A stretch of DNA of 64,000 bases, from positions 18,120,061-18,184,060 of the forward strand of contig OX439050.1 of assembly GCA_949317995.1 (NCBI GenBank), read 5' to 3'. Source of the stretch: Acholoe squamosa. Taxonomy: Eukaryota; Annelida; Polychaeta; Phyllodocida; Polynoidae. The position numbers and the translations under genes are program-made. Under the pieces are notes generated by a model. It worked only from the letters and a program-made list of their open reading frames with translations. It had not been told where the DNA came from and did not search any database. Shown one piece after another: positions 34,421 through 47,600 of this stretch. Position 1 is the first letter of the stretch. The number at the start of each line of letters is the position of its first letter.

Positions 34421-36960
34421 TGTGGTGGTCCCGCGTCGTCTTCGAGGTACCTTCGTGGTCCTCGTGGGCGACGTCGAGAGCACCTCTATTACCCGACGCC
34501 TGAGGGCACTGGAGTCCAGCGCCACGTCACCACTTGGTCACGTGGCCCTCGACTCCGGTATATATAGGGCCGTTGTACGGCCTTCCTCAGGGTCAGTCCA
34601 GCCCCGACTGACCATCGTGAGCGATAGTTGGCGGCTGCCCGGCTACCATATTCTGATTCTTCTCTGTGCTGCTGCACAGAGAAGGTACATGTAGAATATT
34701 AACTGCAGACACTAGAAGGCCTAGTGTTGAACGTGCTATAGAGTTCAAACTCTGCCACCTGTAACTGTGATCGAGAACGGCTGATGCCCATGTGTTATTA
34801 GACAATAAAGTTTTAACTGGAACCTGAATAGTTGTTCTTCGTTGTTTATCGAAAGATTCGATTGAACATCGAGGGGTAGAACACTACACTGGTGCCGTGA
34901 CCAGTTGTTAACTTTAGTCCGCATAGGTACTGCGAGCTTAAGTTCGACATGCAGGGTCACTTGGATGAAGGTGATGACCCCAATCACCAACATCAAGCGA
35001 CTGCAGGTCCGTTAGTGGATGTGAACGATCCACTAATCGGTGGTGGTTTGAACCACTATCTGATAATAGGTCCATCGTCTGACCCGTTGGGCCTGTATCA
35101 AAGGAGCCGGCTACTAAATTGGCGAGTGTCGACTCAACTCTCTCCGGCTGCTAAGAATTTCTTGAGGGCACAGAGTTTGTCCTATGTAGAAAAGACAGCT
35201 TCGCCCGTGGGAACTCCAATGGGCCTTGGTAGTTGGTCCTTCAAGGGTCCCTCGCCCGTGTCGGTACAAGGAAGTATAGACAGTGGCAGGGGACTCAACG
35301 AGGAGTTGTTGCAAGAGCAGCAACGCCAACTGCGCCAGGGTCGCCAGCAGTTGGATGCTCTCGCGAGCAATACCACAAAAGCTCAGGAGAAGAGTACGGA
35401 AATAGAGCTGAAATTGGAACAGCTTAGGCAGCAAGCGCTGGAGGCTTCGAATAAAACTCAGATCGCGAATAGAGAACTTGCTGATCTTCAAGAGAAGGTC
35501 AAGCAGCTCTCTAGCGAAAAAGAGTCCTTACTTGCAACGAAGTCAGAGATCGAGCGTAGTCGATTGACAGCAATGGATTTTCAATCACTAAAAGCGAAGA
35601 TCAACCGCCTTGCTACAAGCCGCCGAGAATGTGGCGAGAGAGCTCGAAACGATTTTCGGGATGCCCAGCACGAGCAGACGTCCCTTAAGCATAAGTTAAA
35701 GCTACAAGAAGTAGAAAAGACTATGTTGGAGGAATAACTGCAAGAGTTGCGGCATGAGCTGAACCAACAATCAGCCGAGCATACTGAAGAAGTAGCTGAG
35801 CACCTAACAGCTTATGAAAAGCAGGTCAAACAGCTACGTCAGGAACGGGAGTCATTACTCTGTCAGATGCAAGCTGACGAGGATGCTTGAGCCAGGGACG
35901 AGGCAGAAATGCGTCGTCGCTGTGAAGAGCGAATCGAACACGCAAATAAGATGGCGGAATATCAGATTCTAATGGAACAGAAAGCGAGGCACGAGGCCGA
36001 GCTTAACTCCTTAAAATCTGAATCCCTAGTAGCCCAATCTCTGAAGGATCAGAAGGATTCGGATACTCTGGGAGCCATGTGTGGAGAAATCGATAAGCTC
36101 CGACGGGAGATATCGTCTCGTAGGGAGGCTGACGAAGCCAGGGTGAATAAAGAACTCGCACTCGAGGAACGTCTGAAGGAGCAGACGGAATCGAAAGTGC
36201 GTGCCGCTAGACTTCGAGAGAAGCAACAAAGTAGTGAATGCAGCACTACTAGGGTTGCCACTCAAGAGGACCTAGTCGAAAATCCTGACTACAGGGAGTG
36301 GCTTGACCGTGCCATGAAGGAGGTTAAGCAACTCTTTGCCCTCAGCGAACAGCGAGATCTCTCGAAAGCGGAACATGACCGCCTGGAATTCCTAGTATCG
36401 GAATTAAGACAGGCGGAACGTTCAAAACAGCAGGCAGAGATAAACAGAATGGTGGGGACTATCGACAATATCTTGAAAACAGATTCAAGGTCACGTCGAG
36501 CCCAACCCGTTCCTTCGATGCCGCGCACCGATGGTCTAAGTGGAGTGATCGGACAATTTTCGACCCCTACCACGGCCCAACAACATGTCGATCCACCTAA
36601 GTATAAGGACATCAGGTTCGAGGCTTCGCATTTGAGACATGTCACTCAGGTGACAGCAGCCCAAGGAAGATCTGATGATGCTACCCTCTTGCAGACAAAT
36701 GTTGTCAATGTCAACAGTTCAAGCAGTACACCAGCTTTATTCTCAAATGTAAAGTTTGACAACTGCAGTTTCACTATTAGCATTAACAAGTAAAACCTTG
36801 AAGTTGTTGTTCTGAAGCCTCTAAGATGAGGTATAGTACCTCTACACTTGTGCTGTATTGAAAGAAAAAAGGAAATCATTTGTTTCCTCTGTTTAAGCCA
36901 TTGTTGAATTATTTAAACAGCACTTCTACTTTGTTAAATAAATAAATATATTTTGTTGTT
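34421..36960 (+). mobile_element. LTR retroelement fossil, gag-like coiled-coil region, broken
   Basis: A 5' LTR-like stretch (34421-34888) starts TGTGGTGG and ends CACTACA, with TATATATA at 34559 and AATAAA at 34804. The leader then starts CTGGTGCCGTGACC, a primer-site-like sequence of the kind seen in BEL/Pao and related elements. The coding region (about 34949-36793) is rich in Gln, Glu, Lys and Arg and strongly coiled-coil in character. No protease, reverse transcriptase or integrase is seen and I find no second LTR. It is broken in about two places. The family placement is tentative. Confidence 0.6.
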
Positions 36961-37139
36961 ACCTATATATACTCTCTCTCTTCTTTTACTTCATTTACAA
37001 TGCATTACAATACAGGGCGGGAAATGACTTCTGCACATAAAAGTGACTCAATGAAACCTCCGCCCATGTACATAGTGCGTCCCTCGGGGAGAATCTCAAC
37101 GTAACTTTTAACGGCCTCGTGCTTCTTATCTGCCACTAG

Positions 37140-38364
37140 AATCACTGAGTGAACCTCTATTTGTTATTTGTGCCCTTAACAGAAATGGTCTCTAACTCTA
37201 GCCATTGCAAAACCTACAAACTGCTAAAAACTGAACTCAGACTAGAACCTTACATCATTGATCTAGGCAAACAATTTTCGGTTCCGCTATGTAGATTCAG
37301 AGCCGGCAACCATAAACTCTCCATCACACTAGGTCGATACATTAATGTGGAGAGAGCAGCGAGGCTCTGTACCCTGTGTAACAAACAGGAAATCGGGGAT
37401 GAGCTACATTATATTACAAGCTGTCCTTTCTTTGCATCAGAGCGAAATACATTTATCAACCCTTATTATCTACAAGGTGGAATGCCTGAGAGGATTTCAA
37501 AACTATTTAAAGGCACCAACCTCGAAGATCTCCAGAAGTTATCTAAATTTGTACAATGTATCATGTCAGAACTTGCCAGTGTAACAAACTAACAAACATT
37601 TGAAAGCCTAATTTTCAAGTGTATGTATCTGTAAATATGTACCACTTTTTAAATAGTGCTAAACAGAAAAATAAGTTCTATTATATCAATCTAAGTCATG
37701 TCCAAAATGTTTTATTTACTGTATATGGTGCTTATCAGAAATCAATACTTTAGCAATATATTAAACTTGTATATCAAGTCAGATGCCCATTGAAGGAAAA
37801 GAAATCTCAACAACACTGTACATGTCTATCATATCAAACTTGTATTTTACTAGCGCAAATCTAAGTTATATGTCTATATGAGACGGATAATCCCAGGAAC
37901 TCTGTAGAAAATATTTTTACACCTGATCATTTGATAATTAAGCATGGTGCTGCCGGAGCCACGACCATGGCCCAGCAAATGAGCTCTAATAGTCAATCCT
38001 CAGGAAACTTGTATATACAGTTTTATAGGTATGTAAGTTTTATGCTAGCACTGTAGAAGTAGATTAATTTACATACCATCTCTACACATAATTGTATGTC
38101 TCATGTATCTCTCTGTGAATTTCTGAGAGTGCAGTGATTGTCATCACTGTATAGAACCGGTGCTCAAGAGACCAAAATCAAAAAACCCATGACATGATGG
38201 GAAAATATAACATATACAGTATTAGTAACACTCTGAGAAAACTGATGTAGTACTACGCATGTTCGTAATTCTTTTGTATTTTAATACCATTATATGATTA
38301 TTATATGTATGTATCTCATGTAACCCGTATGAGTTTTCGAGAATAAATTCATTGTCATTGTCAT
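37140..38364 (+). mobile_element. 5'-truncated LINE: ORF2 C-terminus and 3' tail
   Basis: An open frame to 37592 ends with RAARLCTLCNKQEIGDELHY and ITSCPFF, the zinc-knuckle-like C-terminus common in CR1/L2-type ORF2 proteins. About 750 bp of A+T-rich 3' region follow, ending in AATAAATTCATTGTCATTGTC, a short CATTGT repeat tail typical of this LINE type. Confidence 0.75.
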
Positions 38365-39909
38365 TGTAAACCACTCATTTTTTTCAACTTTTTACAGATT
38401 CACCAGGGGATTAATGCATATCATGCAGATCTCATTTTAACATTTATATGGGGGGGGGGGGGTAAAAGAAATTAAAACAGAGGGTACCAGACATCCATAA
38501 AATTGATAAAATACATACTTTCTGTCTTTAGATTAGCAAAATTTCCCCCAGAACCCCACTTTAATTACATTGATATATACAACCTCCTTTGCCAACAGAA
38601 AAGCAAAGGGTTTACAGGCTTAGTTTCATGTACCTTGCCCTGTCAATAGCCGATCCACCCTGGGGGGGATGGCTAGCATCAAAATAGGTCATTGAAAATA
38701 AGTGGGCCCTACATGATAACCAGGGATCCAGGTAGAGATATGAGGATAGAAGAGTGGGGGATCAGGTACCTTTTTCTCTTTTAACAAATTCATTTCCAAA
38801 TGTGTTTGGTTTGAAAGATTATCCACGTTTGTGTTTGTGGGACCCTAAGTCTAAGAATCCACCAGAATGCACCATTTCCCCACTACATTTAAAAAAGTTT
38901 CCAGTGGAGGCATGCCCCCAGAAAATGGAGCGATGGAGCATTGGGCCCTGGTTGTCCATGCTTTGCCCAATATAAACCAACATTGGCCCAATACAAGCCG
39001 ACATTGGCCCAATGTATCCTTGCTACCTGGTTACTTATAGCTGTAGATATCTTAATCATGAGAGCCCTCAGAATCCACCATTGCTCCTCTTCATTTTAAA
39101 ATTTTCTGGGGCCCCCACAAGACAAGGGTGGGGGGGGGTATGACCCCCCTCCCACCCCAATACAATGTACAGTGGCTATGCTGCCCGTTTGCGACATCAT
39201 GTTGCTGCACTTGAGACCCCCCACATGTCAAAATCAAGCCCCCCTCCTTTCTGAAAATCCTGGATCCGCCCCTGGCTATGGGCCATAGATCGCATCCAGT
39301 AGTCCCCCCAATACCTAAATATGGTGTTATAACAATATGAGGAATGCATTTGAGTAGAATTTGAAAAATGAAAAAAAATGCAATAAAACCAGACTGTAAT
39401 TTCAATAAATATTTTATGTAGTTAATTCTAAGTTAATTCAAAGGAAGAACCCCGAGGAATAGCTTAAGGCTCCGTTAGGAGTTTTGAAAGGAGGCGTCAA
39501 CAAGGAAGCAAGAACAATATCACTGTTTTCTCTCCCAGGTGCGGTAAATTAGATGGCCAAGCACAATTGGAATGGTCCAACTCCAAACGATTAAAATGGA
39601 AATTTGAAAAAAGGACTGATGATCAGTTTAAAACTGCAATGAAATTAAAACTGCTGTAAAAAAGTTATCCTGGTTTTTACTACGCAAGTTTCTTAATGGT
39701 CGCATTCCCAGGACTGCTCTTTTGTAAATATTGGAGGTCAAGAGAGAGGTCAGCCTACTGCACGTGCATGGGACGTCGTTTAAGGAGGTGGGTGCAAGTT
39801 AGTTTGGGGTGGGGTGGGGTGGGGGAGACATTACCTAACTCTGACTCCAGACTGCCAAGTCATTGTGGACTATCCAGCCCCCCCCCCCCCACACACACAC
39901 ACCGCCAGC
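38365..39909. other. Intergenic stretch without recognised genes
   Basis: It holds a G14 run near 38452 and G/C-rich words such as CCTGGATCCGCCCCTGGC near 39260 that look repeat-derived. No coding signal is recognised. Confidence 0.5.
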
Positions 39910-40194
39910 CTAGGGGCCGTCCATAGATGACAGCATGCTTTTTTGGACCATTTTTGACACCACCTGCCCCCTTCATCATGCTTTAACTAATAGGAACCCG
40001 GATTAGCCTTAAGCATGACCAGCCTCAGCCAGCAGCTATTGATTCTAGTTCAATAGCCTTGGATCATATGTACATTGCCTTGGATGTGTACCTGTATTCC
40101 ATGTTATTGTTTTATTAGATCTACCCCCTTTGATGTAGATAAGAATCTGATTGATCTGGGATGTGTATTCACTCTCCAAGCTGAGGTAGGGTTA

Positions 40195-41025
40195 GGGAGT
40201 GGTCATTATTTATCAACAAGGGGGGGGGGCTGGTGGGTTTGAGGAGGGCGCGTATTAATTTCAGACCCCTCTCATGGGGGGATAAATAAAAATTGACCTT
40301 TCTTGAGGGAAGGGGGGAAAATTTACCCTCTTTTTAGCCAAAACGCCTGCGTGTTACTATAGATCAAAGAAGGGCACAGAAAATTCTCTGTGCCTCCGGC
40401 ATTTGGGTGGGGGGCACAAGCTAATGTTCACGCATCCATGCCATCGAGGGGGGCGTAAAAAACTTTCACGCGTCCATGCGAAAACCCACCAGCTCGGCCC
40501 CTGCACTTTCTATTGTAGAAGTACACCACCTGCGTTCCCCAAAGCAGGGGAAAAGGGTGATTTTCCATCTCATTTCAATGTCCCTGGAATCAAGAAAAAG
40601 GGGTGATTTTTCTCAAATACCCTCCATGGTTTAGAGAAAAAATGGGTGTTTTTATGGGCTGACTCCATGGAATTTGAAGAACATGGATGCTTTTTGTAGT
40701 TTAGGAGATTTCCCTCCTTTATTTTGCCAATAAATATTGACACACAGGTATAAAATTCATGCTCTTTAATTAAGACAATATCTCAAATTATTTTCAATGT
40801 GGGGTGCTAAAAATAATGGCAGCTTTTTGTGAGAAAAAGGGGTGTTTTTCTACCTTGAAAAGTCAACGTTTTCCCATAAAAAGGGGTCTTTTTTGCATAA
40901 AATTCCATGGAAATGGGGTACTTTTTTGAAGGAGGGAACGCAGGTGGCGTACATACTACATATAGAATGCAGGGGCCGGGCCCACCAGCCCCCCCCCCCC
41001 CCGTTGATAAATAATGACGACTCCC
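40195..41025. mobile_element. MITE family H, 831-bp copy
   Basis: The ends are GGGAGTGGTCATTATTTATC and inverted GATAAATAATGACGACTCCC, with target TTA at 40192-40194 and 41026-41028. Sequence at 40330-40400 is the inverse of 5760-5838 in the first copy. Confidence 0.85.
40496..40977. mobile_element. Smaller inverted-repeat element nested in the family H copy
   Basis: Arms of about 44 bp start GGCCCCTGCACTTTCTAT and end ATAGAATGCAGGGGCC, with matching ACCACCTGCGTTCCC in each. Runs such as AAGGGGTGTTTTT fill the centre. Whether it is a separate insertion or an original part of the MITE is open. Confidence 0.6.
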
Positions 41026-41419
41026 TTACTGTACAAGTGGAGCGTCTGCTAGGAGAACTAGCTCGCCGCCTAGATGACGATCTACCCAGATGAAGGTCTG
41101 AAGCCAGCCTTTACTGTTAGGCTGGAGGGGGGTCAGCCTTAAGCAGGACTGGGCTAGTTTCTGGTGACATGCACTGATAAGAACTGATAAGATGGAACCA
41201 GCTTGTCCCTGGACGTGGGCGTTATCCAGAGGCAAGTTACCCATAATAACATGTATGTCTTATCAGTGTGTGTTGCCACTTTCCGAAGAACAAACACAAT
41301 TCAAAATGGTGGATCCAAAGGGTATGGGTCTAGATTCCTGTAGAAATATATAGGAGGCATAGACCCCTCCCCCCCGGTCCTCCCTCTGCTGAATGACGTA
41401 ATTTATGGACGGCCCCCTA

Positions 41420-41696
41420 CATGTGCAGGCAGCTGATAAAGCACGCCTTGTAAAGGCAATGTGGCATTTGTGAGGTAACACAGGACGGAGTAAGACCAGC
41501 ATTAAGTAACTCCTACAGCTCTGCAATAAGGACATACGTGCAGAAGACCATACAAGGATTTTGCAGCACAAGGCAAACCTCAGCAAAAGGCACCATCACT
41601 CAAAGGCAATACATGGTATCAGCAAAAGGAATGGTAATATCTGCATGCTAAGGCAATACCTACTTTATTAGGTAGTGAGGCAATACCTGTGAGGTA
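41420..41696 (+). promoter_or_regulatory. 5' flank and probable leader of the ABCG gene
   Basis: Unique-looking sequence lies between the family E element and the first coding exon. AAGGCAATRC-like words recur about five times (41450-41690). No TATA box is seen. Confidence 0.4.
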
Positions 41697-44600
41697 ATGG
41701 TACATAACACGACCACCATGCACAGCTCGAGCAATGGAATCAAAGTGCCACCACTGCAGCAGAATGGCAATCACAGGTCAGTTTGTACATATACATTAAA
41801 TTATATATCAATTAGACTGATAAATACCATTATACATACAAGGAGGGCACCTTTTTTTTTTAATTTAAAATTAATGTTGTATTCATATTTAGTGCTACTT
41901 TCCTCATCATTCATTGCTGGGCCCCCAGTAATGGTTACTGGTGGGCCGGGCTGGTGCGTTATACCCTGAGAATCTGTGGTCGGCTTATGCATTATATAGT
42001 TGGTAGACGCAGGCAGCTGGTCAGCATAGATGCGTTACTGCATGCAGTGGAGTGTTACCAAACGTCTTAGGTAATAGCATAACGTCTTAGGTAATAAGCA
42101 CGGCCACTGAAGACTGTGAAGCCTATGATACATGGCGTGTTTTTCAGGAGACTACAGCACACAAGACTACTGCACACATGTCTGCAGTAGTCTTGTGTGC
42201 TGAAAATGTGCTGTGTATCATGCTTCGAGACAAATGTCTGCAGTAGTCTCCACTTGTCTTCAGATATCAAATATGTTTGATATTTTCTGTCTGCTGTCTC
42301 CTCAAACCTGGTCTAGTCTGCACAAAATGTGCCATGTATCATGGGCAGCAGACTTGTTCTGACCAGTCTGGAGTAAAATGACCAGTAAGAGCAGGCCTTG
42401 GAGTCATGTGACAAGTAGATATCATGTGACCTCTGACCCACATACTGTAGTTTTGCAAGCTTCCACCAGGGTTTTACTCAAGATGTCAGCAGACAAGTCT
42501 GTGAAAGGTGCCATGTATCAGGTCCTACAGACTCCTCCAGACAACCCACAACACCAGCACACATGTATCTGCTGATGTTTTGTGTTGTCTAGTCTGCTCA
42601 AAACTACACCGTGTATCATTGGCTTTAGACTGAAGCGGCTTCATCCAGTTAATGGGTTCCGTTCCCTCTAAGACCCATGTCCTGTCACTGCCCCTTGTCA
42701 CCACCGGAAAATTAAATGGATTCTTTCATTCTTAACCCTTTAAGGGCCACTGATGCATTAATGCATCATGCACATTGGTCGTTATGATGCACCAATGAAG
42801 TGCTGGCGAGACTGGAGCATCATACCGACCCTCCAGGCTACATGTATCAACCCGGTAGGGTTGGCATGATGCTACAATGCAGTGCTAGCAAGCAGACTCG
42901 CCAGCACTGCATTAATAGGTCAATTGCACTGATCTGGGATCACACTGATATTTCCCCATGGGAAGGGAATAAAGGCAAATAATTATTGAACATATTTCTT
43001 TTCTCTCATTTCCATTGGATTAGGGCGTTCATTAGCTTCATTGTGTACCCTCTTTTTATCCATCTATTATCAATATTCAAGGCAGCAGCTTCCAATGTAT
43101 GGTGTATTTTGAACGTTTTTTTGGCAGTTTTTTTTTAATCATTTTTCGTTATTAATACTCTATAATAAGCATAATACTTGTGAAAAATGGGCCATTTCTG
43201 GGTTTCCCAATTGTCAATAATATGTGGTATAGTATATACTAATTATATTCACTATTCCTCTCATATTTAAGAAGTCAGTGGTAATTACCCTGTGGGGTAC
43301 GTGCCACACATTTCACTGCATTATACCAAATAAAAAACACTATCTAGATAAGATTTAAAAGGGTAAAAAGAATATCTCATGTGTAAAGGTCATTATAGAA
43401 AATTGAATAAATCCAGGTGTCAAACATGTAACCTACTATTCTGATAGGTGTGGATAAAAGTAGGATTGGGGTAGTTTTAGAGGAATCATACGTGCCACAC
43501 ATTATACATCCTTATATATTTATTGCTGCATAGTATGGTCCTATATTATTCTGAAATTATTCTCCTTATAAAAGGTATTGATAACAGAAATAAAGACAAA
43601 ATTCTACCAGCTACTTTTGATATAAGACACATAAATGTCACATGGAACCGTATGTGCCACTTGGAACCGTACGTGCCACACAAATGATTATGCAAGATAA
43701 AATCCAAACTATTTATCCAATGGTCATATCAGATTGCCAGGATAAGGGGGTGCCATATAGGATCTAACAAACCGAAATTGAAATGTGTTTGACCATTTGA
43801 ACATTGATAGTTGATACCTCTTCCAAAACACCATTTCAGCCCAGATTCTCATAGACTTCAATGCTATATAATTGATTTCTAGCTCGAATGAAATTATTGG
43901 TATTAGTGTCCCCACCTTGCAGGTTATATTCCCCAATATATTGCTATTTTGCACAGTAGATTTCAGAATTGTTCGGCCATTTTAATTTTCTCATTAAATT
44001 TAGCCTTTGTGACCCTCATTCGCTGCAATTGAATAAGTGCATCATGACGACCAATAGGCATGATGCACTCCTGTATCATCAGTCTCTGATGGCTTAAGCT
44101 ATCGAAAATACCATTGGCATCAGTGGTGGCGGAGTCGTGGTCCCTTGACTTAGCTCAACCCCTACACTTTTTCAGTTGCTCCTACCCAGCCTAGATAGGG
44201 TATATAGATATGTAAATTTTCTTATAAAACTTCTAGACTCAAAAGTATCTCTCCTTGTGTATAGGGGACCTGGAATGACGGATTGTACACTATGATAACA
44301 TTAGTTGGATGTGGGGCTCTTTCTGCAGTAAGGCAAAAAATAATGTTTGTTTCCGACCTCAACTTTTTTAAGCATGTTGCCGGAAACACAGCGCTTTTTT
44401 TTATTGGCCTAAAGAGAATCAGCACGAAGGAGAAACACAAATTATGATGTTCTACTACATCTTCTTATAATTTAGTATAAAATGAAAAGCAAAGAATCTG
44501 ACCAAGACTAGATTTTCTATTAGGTGTACTATGTGTAGTATGATAGGTCATTGTGCCTATGATATCATTGAAATTCCTTACTAAAACAGCACATGTATAT

Positions 44601-47600
44601 TCCATTGTTTTACCAGGACGTACAGACAGGGAGGCGTGGACCTGGTGTTTAAGGACGTGAACGTATACATGGGGGAGGCTCAGGTTCTACATGATGTCAG
44701 TGGGGTCGTCCGCCAGGGGGAGATGCTCGCAGTCATGGGACCTAGTGGTAAGTATGTTTGCCCCCTTAATTAGCACCGGGGTCTCAAATAAGCGTCGATC
44801 TCAAATAAATGCCGGAGTAGCAGAGTATGCAAATTGATATCTATAAGCACAGGACCATTGCCAGTACTGATATTAATCTATATTTTGTCTCAGTTTTGGA
44901 TCAAGTATTTTTAAAAAAAAGGAGGGGGCGCAGGTAGCAAAGAGGGACAACGCCCCCTGTCTTGTGGAGGAAATCGATATGCCTTACTATAGAAAGTTGT
45001 GGCTACAGGTCCCCTTCCGTCTTGTGAATTACATTTATATCATCATGAATCCCAATTTTTGTTTACTTTGATATTTTTGTTGTTGTTTAGGCATATCTTT
45101 AACAGCTACGCATTACTTGGCATGCAAAGTGTATATGTCTTTCTAACGTTCATGCCATGGAAGACACAATTACCTACTAAATGCAGTAGGCCTATAGCTG
45201 TGCTTTGTGGTGTGTGCGTTTGCAGGGTGGGTGGACACAGTGCCCCTATAATAGTGTATATCTATAACCAGACGAGACAAGCTCTTAAATACCAGCTGGG
45301 GATTAAATTGTATGTCATTGTTCTCAACGAAAGGTAGATAATCTCAAAAATAACATAACAATAATGCACCTTTAATCTCAACTGTCCAAATTACAGGCGT
45401 TGAAGAAAGGAAATAATTGTTTAGATAAATGCAGGTATAGAAGAAAGGATCAACTAAGTGGAGAATGTCAAAGGTTGGAAGACCTTGATAAGTTTTGTAA
45501 TGAGATTGAAAAGCAGAGTGTAGTCTATGAGGAATAAGTCGTAGGCAGTATGTTTTCTGACTCGTGGATATGTAAGCACCAGACCTACTATGTAGCTACC
45601 GTAATCTCCCGCGTAGAAGACGCGCTGTGCGTATAAGACGCACCCCAAACATAGCACATGCATTTTCGCGTATAAGACGCACATTTTAATACTGAAATTT
45701 GTAAGATTAGTACATTTCTATAGTAAAATTACCCCTCGTATAAGACGCACCCGCAACTTGAAGAGATCCTATAAGATGCACAAGGCTTTTGTTTGGCCTA
45801 GAGGATGCGTCTTATACGTGGGAGATTACGGTACTATGACTTGTTTCTACTTAGTGATCTCCTATAATATTCAACTATATGTTTATTTGTTTGTCAACGG
45901 GATATGGACGACCTGTCCTCCTGTGAAATTGTATGCCATTTAAATTGTCTTATATTTTGTTCTTTGTTATCTTGTTAATTGGTCATCACAAAAAAACTTA
46001 TTGTTGTATATGATTGTTATGGCCAATAAAAACTTTTCAAGAGAAAGAATTAAAGAGGCTAATAGAAAAGGAAATGATCGAGAGACTGGTAATTAATAAA
46101 TTTGAGGAAATCCCCTGTATACTACCTTTGGGGTACATTATGTTTCTGTTACTTGTAAATTGTTTCTAGTTGAAATATCTTTATCGCTTTTTTTAACATT
46201 GAAAAAAAGACAACGTTTTGAGGAGTGTTTTTTCCTTAAGGTCTTCAACGTCAAAAAGTGCATTTTGGACAGTACTTAGATGTAGAAAAACGTCAAATCT
46301 TTTACAAATGTTTCGAATGTTTTCTTTCCAAGTGAGTAGTAATAAACCGCATTTCTTTTGTCTTTATCTAACAGGGGCAGGCAAGTCGACCCTGCTGAAT
46401 ACTTTGGCAGGTCGTCTCCCCAGCTCGTCAGGCAACATCACTCTGAACCACAGACCCATGGACAAACAGCTGAGACGCCGTATCTGTTATGTTCTACAAC
46501 AAGATATCTTCTTTACCAACCTCACCCTCAGACAGACTCTCACCGTAAGAATGTTATATCATAACACTAATAAGGCCATATTATTTTGATAAATTTGACT
46601 CAAGTGGTCAGGAGCAAAAATAAAAGGAACAAAATACAAAAAGTGAACCAAAAATACCCAGTGGCCAGAGGCAAAAGGAAAAGAATACCATTTTCCTTCC
46701 TAAAAATCATATATTGTTGAGCTAAGAGCCAAGTTATTATTTCACTGTTGTGCCTTGCTGTTGTACCCCTACACCTATGGTTGGGCTCTTAATGGGGTCC
46801 CCCATATTCCATATCGATTTAAAGAAAAACATTACCTAATTTTCATGATATCATACTTTGATGGCCTTTCCCTCAAATAAAAAGATTCTGTTAAAATTAT
46901 TATTGACATATATGCCACTACAGAGGAGAGCAGCAGGTTTATCTGATGCATCTGATGACGTCACGATTGACAAAATGCACCCCACTTGCTTACACAACAC
47001 TGCAATGATACAACCAAATGATCCTTTTAGCTTTTTCCCAGGCATGTATTGCAATTTCCCTTGACAAATATCAATATGTAACCTACCAGAAGGCCCCTAC
47101 GAGTATCATTATCCTGTGAGTGAGTGAGTAATAGATGTTTTACGCCATTTCCACAGCTAAGGTCATATTCATGGCGAGAACTACATTACACAATACAATG
47201 CACGGGCACTGACACATTTCACAGAGGAATGTGTCAGTGCCCGTGCATATGTGCACACCACACATCCAAGGGGATAGGGAAGAGGAGATATAGATCCTTT
47301 TAAGTGGGCTAGGGAAGCCCGAGGAAAGAGGAGAAATAGACCCCTTTAAGTGGGCTAGGGAAGCCCGTCATTATCCTGTAATTTATACTTTCTAGATATG
47401 ACGCCCCCCATATATAAAGAATGCAAAATCTGATGCATTTTGTCAATCATCAGTTGCAGCAGATAAACCTGCTTCTTTCCTCTATAGTGGCATACATATC
47501 AATCATTATGACAGAAACTTTTTAATTGAGAAAAAGGCCATCAAAATATGGTATCATGAAAATTGGGTAGTGTTTTTCTTTAAGAAATGCCTATCCCACC

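Larger units (their letters stand above)
39913..41416. mobile_element. DNA transposon family E, copy 1 (non-autonomous)
   Basis: The ends are GGGGCCGTCCATAGATGACA and inverted GTAATTTATGGACGGCCCC, flanked by a CTA duplication (39910-39912, 41417-41419). Internal sequence 41145-41320 is similar to 58330-58500, which lies inside the second family E copy. A family H MITE (40195-41025) is inserted in it. No transposase is visible. Confidence 0.75.

Noticed and set aside
45454-45684. Small frame over 45454-45684
   Set aside because: It is made of the repeated CGTATAAGACGC words of the TA-flanked MITE.
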